Below are positions 1-5,202 of a stretch of 5,515 nucleotides of DNA, piece after piece. A model generated the notes under the pieces. That model was not told the origin of the DNA, ran no database searches, and saw only the letters and a list, made by a program, of their open reading frames with translations. Source of the DNA: Rhodoferax sp. (lineage in GTDB: Bacteria; Pseudomonadota; Gammaproteobacteria; Burkholderiales; Burkholderiaceae_C); the NCBI GenBank assembly GCA_029865675.1, contig JARXAU010000117.1, forward strand, positions 1-5,515, read 5' to 3'. Made by a program: the position numbers and the translations under genes. Each line of letters begins with the position of its first letter. Positions within the stretch are counted from its first letter, which is position 1.

Positions 1-81
1 CCGTTTCGTCCGTGACGCAAAGGGCCATTCCAGAACTTTGCACTTCGCTACAGTGCCGAACGACCGGTACAGGTAATCGAT

Positions 82-114
82 CGGTCGCTTGAGATCCTGA
101 CCGGTGAGCGACCG
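82..114. repeat. Perfect 8-bp inverted repeat
   Basis: CGGTCGCT at 82-89 is matched by AGCGACCG at 107-114 around a 17-bp loop that contains the palindrome ACCGGT. No run of T follows, so it does not look like an intrinsic terminator. It may be a protein binding site at the end of a mobile element; the role is unknown. Confidence 0.45.
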
Positions 115-296
115 CTTGCGGTGGCGCCCATGGACTCTGCCGTCGAACCTAAGTGGCAGCAATCAGTCTTGACCGTTCAGTGGACAGCACGAGGCGAAGG
201 ACTGCTAGAGGCCGATAGCGGAAGTCTAGCCTCCGGGAGAGCCATTTGCTTCCCATCAAGTAGGGAGCGGTGGTTCTGCAAAAAAAGCAGGAAACT

Positions 297-334
297 GTTA
301 GTCAAGATTGATGGGGGAACTTTACCTGACTAAC
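297..334. repeat. Perfect 8-bp inverted repeat close to the umuC breakpoint
   Basis: GTTAGTCA at 297-304 is matched by TGACTAAC at 327-334 with a 22-bp loop. The nonamer AACTGTTAG occurs on both sides as a direct repeat (293-301 and 332-340), so the site has both direct and inverted symmetry. It ends 17 bp before the first base that still codes for UmuC. This arrangement would suit a recombinase binding region, but that is inference; no T tract suggests a terminator. Confidence 0.45.
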
Positions 335-351
335 TGTTAGGGTCATTCAGA

Positions 352-367
352 AACAACGATGGTTGTT
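352..367. repeat. Perfect palindrome at the umuC breakpoint
   Basis: AACAACGATGGTTGTT has 6-bp arms around a 4-bp centre (GATG). Its first base is also the first base of recognisable UmuC coding sequence. The left arm encodes the invariant Asn-Asn. The right arm comes from the GGT TGT TGC codons, where most family members have Gly-Cys-Val. It may mark a recombination target or may be a codon coincidence. Confidence 0.4.
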
Positions 368-1566
368 GCGTCGCCCGTTCCAACGAGGCCAAGGCCCTGG
401 GAATCAAGATGGGCGCACCTTGGTTTCAGGTCAAGCACTTTGAGGAATCGGACGGCCTTGTGGCGTTATCGGCCAACTTCGCGCTCTACGGCGATATCAG
501 TGATCGGATGATGAGTCTGGCAGCAGGTCTGGGGCCCACACAGGAGATCTACTCTATTGATGAATCGTTTATAGGGATGGACGGCTTGCGAGGTGATCTG
601 GTCGAGCGCAGCCACAAAATACGCTCACGCATTTTGCAATGGGTCGGCATTCCCTGCGGCATTGGCATCGGTCACACTAAGACCCTGGCCAAGCTTGCCA
701 ATCACATCGCAAAGACGGCAGAACGCAAACCCGGCGTCTATCCTGATCACTTGGCCCAGGTCTGCAATCTGTCGGCGCTTTCACCGGCTGAACTGTCCGC
801 CGTTTTTGAGGCCACCGAAGTCGGAGAAGTCTGGGGAATTGGTAGACGAATCAGCAAGCAACTTAGCGATGGCGGTATCAAGACCGTTCGGGACCTGGTG
901 AACATGGATCCAGCAACTATCCGTCGCGGCTGGTCCGTAGTGTTGGAGCGTACTGTGCGCGAGCTCCAAGGGACGCAATGCATCGGGCTTGACGATTCTC
1001 CCGTCCCGAAAAAGGAGGTTGCATGTACGCGCTCTTTTGGCCATCCGGTTTCGGATCTGCACGGCCTCACCGAGGCAGTAACAGAATTCTCCAGCCGGGC
1101 GGCGGAAAAAGTACGCAGGCAGCACAGCTTGGCCAGCGCAGTCATTGTTTTTATCCGCACCAGCCCGTTTCGAAAGGAGCCGCAATACAGCCGGTCTTTG
1201 TGCGTACCGCTTCGCCGCCCCACCTCGGATACTGGTGCAATTGTCCGTGCGGCGGTCGCAGGACTGCATGGCATCTTCCGAGTGGGTTATCTGTACGCCA
1301 AGGCTGGCGTGATGCTGATGGACCTGCAACCTGACCATTGTCAACAAGCAGAGCTGGATCTTGAGGATGGTGATGGTGTGGATGGTGAGGCGAAGATGCG
1401 GCTGATGTCTGCTTTGGACACGATCAATGATCGGTACGGCAAAGGGACGCTGGCGATGGCCAGTGCTGGTCTAGATGGTGATCGCAGGGTTTGGTCGATG
1501 CGCCAAGAGCGCAGGACGCCGGGCTACACAACGTGTATTGCTGACATCCCGATTGCGCGCGCTTGA
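352..1566 (+). pseudogene. umuC: 5'-truncated Y-family DNA polymerase V subunit (UmuC/RulB type)
   Basis: UmuC-type proteins are the catalytic subunit of the SOS translesion polymerase Pol V and work with processed UmuD'. Family sequence starts abruptly at 352 with NNDGCCVARS, which corresponds to about residue 32 of E. coli UmuC (422 aa), and continues in frame to TGA at 1564-1566. In-frame codons before 352 lack the expected VVLS block and reach a stop at 331-333. An internal ATG at 409 opens 385 codons with only a weak GGGA (399-402) ahead of it. Counting from that Met: palm motif YSIDES at 48-53 (metal ligands D51, E52), KTLAKLANH at 91-99, helix-hairpin-helix region VWGIGRRISKQL at 141-152 onward, and the C-terminal little-finger domain from about 197, with CTRSFG at 206-211. 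The missing part holds the first catalytic Asp (D6 in E. coli), so polymerase activity should be lost. No umuD/rulA is present in the window. The clamp-binding site is reduced to QAELDL (313-318) without the usual Phe. It converges on rep. Confidence 0.88.
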
Positions 1567-1575
1567 TACCTGTCG

Positions 1576-2886
1576 CTAAGCGCTGCCGCTGCTAATAATC
1601 GTGTTTGCAAACTGCAAAAGTTCTTCGGTGCTTGGCTCGCCCCAAGTGTCCTTTGACAGCCAATTGAAGAAGCTCTTCTCTGCAGCCTTGCCTGTATTCC
1701 TTTTCTTAATCTTGAGGGCGGGTAGTGAGACGGTTTCGTTGTAACGTCCCATTGCCTCTTCTTGTTCAGCTACGTCTAGTTCCCTGAAATAGCGCTCTGC
1801 CTCTAGAACGTAGTGCGCTTCGTACTTCTGCTGGATAGTTGACACAGCGCCTGACGCTGGCCTTGGCTTTGCTGGCGACTTCGGTTTTTCCTGAATGTCC
1901 TCAACGATTCCCCACTTGTTTTTCAAGGCATTACGAAAGTACGAACTTGGCTTCTCTATTTTGTTTTGGCGCGGGTCCCGCATTCTGTTCTGGGTGTAAT
2001 GCAGGGCGGCCTTTATTTCTTCGAGTGGCGCTTCCCTGGCCATACGTTTCGCTTCAGATTGAGGCACGCCCAGCTTGACCATCTCGCCGATTGCCGTCAT
2101 CGTGGCTTCGTCAGGCGGGCTGCTTTCATCATCGTTGTTTTTGGCTCGGACTACGTCGAATCTGAGGTGCGTGACACTTTTCCCCCGGCGTGTCTGGTGT
2201 ATTTCGATGGCGATGTCCGAAACCGTGTTGATTTCCGCTATTGAGGGCTTCAGGACTTTCTGTGAGAAATACTTGAATTCCTTGTAGGACTTCGACTCGC
2301 TTGACTGCCCAAGGATGATGTCTCGAAATTTCTCCCAAGCGACATCTGGCGTTCGACCCAGTTTTTCAAATCTTATGCAATGCTCGTATATCGCCAGGGA
2401 TGAACCTCTCCGAAATCTCTTGATGATGTTCATATCGATCAAGGCGTACATCTCGGGGTTCAGGACACTTTTGCGAAGTTGATTGTTGATTTGGTACCTG
2501 ATGGTGTCCGAAGTCAGCTCTATGTCGGTGTAGAGGACCGACGCTTTCCAGTCGACTCTTTTTTTCTCTGCTGCAATGACATCCCATTCGAATACGATGC
2601 TCATCAGCTCGCGGGCAGTTTCTTTCAGGTACTCCCTATTGTTTGAATCGAAATTGATGTCTGTGGCCATGGACTGTGTGCCGATGGTGTACCACCCCTC
2701 TTCGTCAGCGGTAGTTTCCATTGCGTTCTTGAGCCAGGCATTTGACACTTTGCGCTGCAGCAGGCTCATGTGTTCTCTGGGCTTGCTATGTACGACCTGA
2801 ACCGCTTTGCGAAACGAGTTTGGTATCTCAGTGGGCTGAAATAGCGCGTACTGCGGCTCTTCTGGGTTAGGTTTCGCTTTTGCCAT
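1576..2886 (-). CDS. rep: Plasmid replication initiator, Rep_3 superfamily
   Basis: This 436-residue protein is expected to bind origin iterons, open the duplex and recruit host DnaA, helicase and polymerase; dimers of this family usually repress their own gene. The N-terminal winged-helix domain starts near MSLLQRKVSNAWL (40-52). SSLAIYEHCIRF (162-173) and the second winged-helix signature YKEFKYFSQKVLKPSIAEIN (201-220) followed by SDIAIEIHQTRRGKSVTHLRF (223-243) are hallmarks of Rep_3 initiators. A further region of about 180 residues (258-436) carries GVPQSEAKRMAREAPLEEIK and a basic linker near 330-345; it makes the protein longer than the roughly 250-300 aa of minimal RepE or RepA types. 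The start is fixed: an in-frame TGA lies at 2893-2895 and the next Met is residue 40. No purine-rich ribosome binding site precedes the ATG, which is odd and may reflect control by the leader hairpin. The iterons lie directly upstream, and the 3' end nearly touches umuC. Confidence 0.92.
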   Translation of the reverse strand: MAKAKPNPEEPQYALFQPTEIPNSFRKAVQVVHSKPREHMSLLQRKVSNAWLKNAMETTADEEGWYTIGTQSMATDINFDSNNREYLKETARELMSIVFEWDVIAAEKKRVDWKASVLYTDIELTSDTIRYQINNQLRKSVLNPEMYALIDMNIIKRFRRGSSLAIYEHCIRFEKLGRTPDVAWEKFRDIILGQSSESKSYKEFKYFSQKVLKPSIAEINTVSDIAIEIHQTRRGKSVTHLRFDVVRAKNNDDESSPPDEATMTAIGEMVKLGVPQSEAKRMAREAPLEEIKAALHYTQNRMRDPRQNKIEKPSSYFRNALKNKWGIVEDIQEKPKSPAKPRPASGAVSTIQQKYEAHYVLEAERYFRELDVAEQEEAMGRYNETVSLPALKIKKRNTGKAAEKSFFNWLSKDTWGEPSTEELLQFANTIISSGSA

Positions 2887-2894
2887 GGTATGTC

Positions 2895-2938
2895 AGGTGG
2901 AAATTCTCAGGTGTAAAAATCACCTTGTGCTTCCACCT
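2895..2938 (-). promoter_or_regulatory. Nested dyad in the rep leader: putative operator or mRNA hairpin
   Basis: AGGTGGAA at 2895-2902 pairs with TTCCACCT at 2931-2938. Inside it AGGTG at 2909-2913 pairs with CACCT at 2921-2925 around a 7-base loop. Read as rep mRNA this is a two-part stem (8 bp, a 6/5 internal loop, 5 bp) ending 8 nt before the ATG. The AGGTG half-sites resemble the GGTG head of the iterons. In Rep_3 plasmids the autoregulatory operator is often an inverted repeat of part of the iteron, so a Rep dimer site is a reasonable reading. A hairpin limiting ribosome access is an alternative; both are inference. Confidence 0.55.
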
Positions 2939-2967
2939 ATGTTACGGTCTTTTACCACTAAACACAA
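2939..2967 (-). promoter_or_regulatory. Putative rep promoter
   Basis: On the - strand TTGTGT (2962-2967) and TAACAT (2939-2944) are separated by exactly 17 bp. This gives a plausible sigma-70 -35/-10 pair with transcription starting near 2932 and a leader of about 45 nt. The boxes match consensus moderately (about 3 and 4 of 6). The position just upstream of the nested dyad supports it. Confidence 0.45.
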
Positions 2968-3055
2968 CAACATCCCGTTGTGTCTTTTAGTAAAACACTT
3001 TACCCCTTTACTACCTTTAGGATGCAAAAAGTCTTTGCTGACGCGGGTTTACGTT
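2945..3055. other. AT-rich candidate DNA unwinding region with repeats
   Basis: This stretch between the rep promoter and the tight iteron array is richer in A and T than the flanking genes and has recurring CTTTTA, CTTTAC and CTTTA elements (for example 2949-2954, 2984-2989 and within 2998-3020). It also holds an imperfect dyad: ACTAAACACAAC at 2957-2968 against GTTGTGTCTTTTAGT at 2977-2991, which has three extra bases. Its place beside the iterons is where iteron plasmids usually melt. Function is inferred from position and composition only. Confidence 0.45.
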
Positions 3056-3061
3056 AGGGGT

Positions 3062-3187
3062 GGTCACTGTCTATGGGACGTCAGGTGTACCGTTATGGGA
3101 CTTCGGGTGTGTGGATATGGTTAGACGGTGACCTGTTATGGGTCTACGGGTGTTTGGGTTTGGGATTTCAGGTGTCGGTCTGTGGGG
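3062..3187 (+). repeat. Six close-packed iterons with 21-22 bp period (probable oriV core)
   Basis: Six 17-bp units, all in one orientation, start at 3062, 3084, 3106, 3127, 3149 and 3171, giving spacings of 22, 22, 21, 22 and 22. Examples are GGTGTACCGTTATGGGA (3084) and GGTGACCTGTTATGGGT (3127). The others drift, with GGTG heads and TATGGG or TTTGGG tails. About two helical turns per unit puts every Rep on the same DNA face, as in known iteron origins. A shortened seventh unit may lie at 3187-3202. The array is 176 bp from the rep start and reads opposite to rep. Confidence 0.85.
3110..3118 (-). promoter_or_regulatory. Possible DnaA box inside the third iteron
   Basis: TGTGGATAT on the + strand matches 8 of 9 bases of the reverse DnaA box TGTGGATAA. 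It overlaps the most degenerate iteron of the tight array. Single near-matches occur by chance, so support is modest. Confidence 0.3.
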
Positions 3188-3229
3188 GTGGTCATTTAGG
3201 AACCTTAATTGAGGCTTGTCTGTGCGATA

Positions 3230-3949
3230 GGTGTCCATTTATGGGATGAGTGTTAGGTGTCGCTTTATGGGTCTTGCTCTATTCCTGCGCAGTGGCATGT
3301 GGTTACTTTTTATGGGTAATGCTGGAACTGAATGGCTTAGTGGAGCTCGTCTTCCCTGCCGAAAGCTGTGGTGATCATTTATGGGATGTTGTTGAGGTGT
3401 ACGTCTATGGGACTTCCAATTGCACTCGTTGCTCCGATGGGTGACCGTTTATGGTTTGCTTTATCGGTGCGATTCGAGGTTCGGTCAGATTCACTGATTT
3501 GCTTTTCTGCTGGTGTTTTTTCAATATGAATCAACATTCTTAAGCCATTAGTTCATGTGTTATGTGACCATCTGTATTGGTTTGAGGTGTCTTTTTATGG
3601 GATGTGCCTCCCAAGTTTTTCCCGTGTGGAGGCTGCAGTAATGGAAAGACACGACGCGCTGTCAGGTGACCATTTATGGGGCGAAGTTTGATCACCTTCC
3701 CCAAACATTTGGAGTCTCAGCCTCTGAATCACACAGATGAGGTGACCGTTTATGGTTAACCGATAGGCGTTTTGTGATTTCTGGATGCTCACCTGTTCAC
3801 TTCCAAGGCGGGAAAAGCCCTCAAGTGACCATCTATGGGATCCGGTCTCAGGAAAATCTTCGCTGGATTACCATAGCTTTCCACCTTTTCCACCTGGTCA
3901 ACGGTGTGGAGAGTAGCTGTTGAAGTGCCTCAGGTGACCGTTTGTGGGA
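3230..3949 (+). repeat. Eleven dispersed iterons: probable incompatibility and copy-control field
   Basis: Units of 17 bp, all in the same orientation as the tight array, start at 3230, 3256, 3301, 3370, 3396, 3440, 3586, 3665, 3741, 3824 and 3933. A broken copy starts at 3563. Consensus is GGTGACCRTTTATGGGA; the units at 3440 and 3741 are identical, and 3665 and 3933 differ only slightly. Spacings are irregular (26, 45, 69, 26, 44, 146, 79, 76, 83, 109). By comparison with control loci such as P1 incA or F incC, such repeats would lower copy number by binding Rep or by pairing plasmid copies; that role is inferred. I see no gene between them: the short open frames are the repeats themselves, read as ATGGG, plus spacers. 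Confidence 0.85.
3878..3895 (+). repeat. Tandem 9-mer TTTCCACCT, two copies
   Basis: TTTCCACCT occurs at 3878-3886 and again directly at 3887-3895. The same 9-mer is at 4067-4075, inverted at 2895-2903 in the rep leader, and with one change at 2930-2938. The second tandem copy makes TTTTCCACC (3886-3894), 8 of 9 bases of a relaxed DnaA box. It may bind DnaA, Rep or ParB. Confidence 0.5.
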
Positions 3950-4139
3950 AATCTCTAACTCGTTGGTGGGAAAAGGAGCGCTACCTCGTCGGGACGGGGC
4001 CTATGCCCAAGATATTGCCAATTTAAAGGAGGAGCTACGCCCTACCCTGCCCTGCTTTATCATAAGTTTCCACCTTCAAGTCCTGGGCAACGTTTAGTAA
4101 GCACTGCGATACACCATGGAGTTGCCACTTTTTCGGACT
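3950..4139. other. Intergenic spacer between the iteron field and parB
   Basis: No gene is supported. It contains a strong Shine-Dalgarno-like AAAGGAGGA at 4025-4033 on the + strand, but no start codon follows at a usable distance. A copy of TTTCCACCT lies at 4067-4075. A weak inverted pair GGCAAC (4086-4091) and GTTGCC (4121-4126) has a 29-base loop and no T tract, so it is a poor terminator for parB. This would be a natural place for a centromere, but I cannot point to a convincing parS palindrome. Confidence 0.4.
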
Positions 4140-5192
4140 CTAGCCAGGTGCGCCGCCATAAAGCTCCAATTGCTCGGACAGCATCTTCTCGATCATGTCC
4201 TTTAGACGCCCGATCTGCGCTTCTTCTAGGTTCGTGAATGACAGGTCCAGCTTCTTTTTCGCCGGGAATATTTTCAATGTCCCTATAGCTTGCCCAAATC
4301 GCAGCTCGCTGCTGCTAGGCGTCTCGCGCGTGCGTTTGGTTTTCAGTTTTGGGTCGAGGCGGGCGTCAATGAGAGCCTTTGCATCGTTCCTGTTCATTGA
4401 CTCCTTGCATATCTCGTCTATTACCTCCTCGGCTATTTGGGCGGCCACGTCTGGCGAGTCCTTTAAGCGTTCGTAGATCCGGTAGATCTCGTATGCCGTG
4501 GACAGGGAGCGCGTCTTTTCGTTCCCATTCATCTTGCGAAGAATCATTTCCGGTATGGCTACTAGTTGTACCGTACGCGTCACTAACGAGCGGCCAACGT
4601 TGTTTCTTTCCGCCAGATGTTCATGTGTCTCGTACACCTTGCGCTTGAGCAGATCGTTCCAGCGGATTGCGTCGTCGATCGCAGTTTGCGTGCTCCGCGT
4701 TACGTTTACGCGGCGCGATTTTTCGTACTCTTCAGCCTCGGACGCCGGTGCGGGTCCAATCTCAACGCGCAGGGTCTCAAGACCAGCACTGGTTGCTGCT
4801 TGGAATCGCTTCCCTCCATCCACCAAAATTACCTTGTTGTCCCGGACATATCCAATTACCGGAACGTCTTGTCCCTGCGTCTTCAAGCTGATAGCTGTTG
4901 CATCGAGTTCATCAGCGGAATAGAAGACCCGGGCATTGTTCTCTGACCGAGTGAAACGTTGTAGCGGTAACTCGTAGATTTGCCCTTCGACAAGTTCATC
5001 CGAACGAATTTGTGAATTGTTCGAGGTTTCCTGGGTCTTTTCGTGTGGGACTGCAAGTGCGTTTGGCTGTAACTCCAAGACACCCTTGGCTACATTGAAT
5101 CTTGAATCAGCCACTACTTGTGCTGATGTGGTTAGGTCGTCGTAGGCGCCATCAAAATTGATATTTGGTCGCGATGGTTTTTTGGTTGCCAT
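4140..5192 (-). CDS. parB: ParB-family partition protein
   Basis: ParB binds a centromere on the plasmid, spreads along DNA as a CTP-dependent clamp in the well-studied members, and activates ParA so that copies are moved apart. The 350 residues show a disordered N-terminal part with a likely ParA-contact segment (1-70), the ParB/sulfiredoxin-like domain from ELPLQRF (74-80) with ENNAR (84-88), VILVDGGKRFQAA (121-133) at the nucleotide-binding position, then RRVNVTRSTQTAID (160-173), a helix-turn-helix at THEHLAERNNVGRSLVTRTV (189-208), and a C-terminal dimerisation-like tail (315-345). The usual GERR nucleotide motif reads GGKR here. The ATG at 5192 is supported by AAGG (5199-5202) six bases upstream. 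The gene starts 8 bp after the stop of the upstream ORF, so the two are one operon. Length is ordinary for plasmid ParB. Confidence 0.9.
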   Translation of the reverse strand: MATKKPSRPNINFDGAYDDLTTSAQVVADSRFNVAKGVLELQPNALAVPHEKTQETSNNSQIRSDELVEGQIYELPLQRFTRSENNARVFYSADELDATAISLKTQGQDVPVIGYVRDNKVILVDGGKRFQAATSAGLETLRVEIGPAPASEAEEYEKSRRVNVTRSTQTAIDDAIRWNDLLKRKVYETHEHLAERNNVGRSLVTRTVQLVAIPEMILRKMNGNEKTRSLSTAYEIYRIYERLKDSPDVAAQIAEEVIDEICKESMNRNDAKALIDARLDPKLKTKRTRETPSSSELRFGQAIGTLKIFPAKKKLDLSFTNLEEAQIGRLKDMIEKMLSEQLELYGGAPG

Positions 5193-5198
5193 AGTTAG

Positions 5199-5202
5199 CC
5201 TT
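5199..5202 (-). promoter_or_regulatory. parB ribosome binding site overlapping the parA stop
   Basis: AAGG on the - strand lies 6 nt before the parB ATG and shares bases with the TAA stop (5201-5203) of the upstream gene. This suggests translational coupling. Confidence 0.5.

Larger units (their letters stand above)
1..351. other. Unassigned flank upstream of the truncated polymerase gene
   Basis: No gene can be supported here. On the + strand one frame is open from 2 to the stop at 74-76 (about 24 residues, ending NDRYR) and could be the tail of a gene lying to the left, but I do not recognise it. A second frame is open from 16 to the stop at 331-333, with a possible GTG at 121 and ATG at 130; neither has a ribosome binding site and the protein matches no family I know. 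The stretch carries two perfect 8-bp inverted repeats (82-114 and 297-334), a repeated heptamer GACCGGT at 62-68 and 99-105, and a repeated AACTGTTAG at 293-301 and 332-340. The normal start of umuC should lie in its last hundred bases and is absent. I infer that this is the edge of an inserted or recombined element. Confidence 0.5.

Noticed and set aside
121..333. Open frame of 70 codons on the + strand before umuC
   Set aside because: GTG/ATG starts lack a ribosome binding site, the frame opens without a start from 16, and the protein has no family features; kept only as part of the flank description.
340..351. Tn3-family terminal repeat suggested by GGGTCATTCAG
   Set aside because: Only the first few bases resemble such ends, the rest of a 38-bp repeat is absent, and the orientation does not fit an element ending at the umuC junction.
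334..352. Frameshift rather than truncation of umuC
   Set aside because: None of the three frames upstream of 352 encodes the conserved N-terminal block (DVNNFYASCE ... VVVLS), so sequence is missing rather than shifted.
747..1347. Two long open frames on the - strand inside umuC
   Set aside because: They are antisense shadows of a clear coding sequence, with no ribosome binding site and no recognisable domain.
2885..3444. Short + strand open frames of 64-79 codons across the origin
   Set aside because: They run through operator, promoter and iterons; their composition follows the repeat (ATGGG, GGTG) and no start has a credible ribosome binding site.
3520..3545. Possible IHF site (AATCAA followed by CATTCTT)
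   Set aside because: The spacing to the TTR half is off by one base, so it matches only about 11 of 13 consensus positions.
3595..3792. 65-codon open frame on the - strand in the iteron field
   Set aside because: It is built partly from iteron complements and has no ribosome binding site or domain.
4025..4033. Strong Shine-Dalgarno-like AAAGGAGGA on the + strand
   Set aside because: No ATG, GTG or TTG follows at usable distance; the next ATG is about 80 bases away and its frame only reads antisense into parB.
4086..4126. Terminator hairpin after parB
   Set aside because: The 6-bp stem has a 29-base loop and no T run on the - strand.
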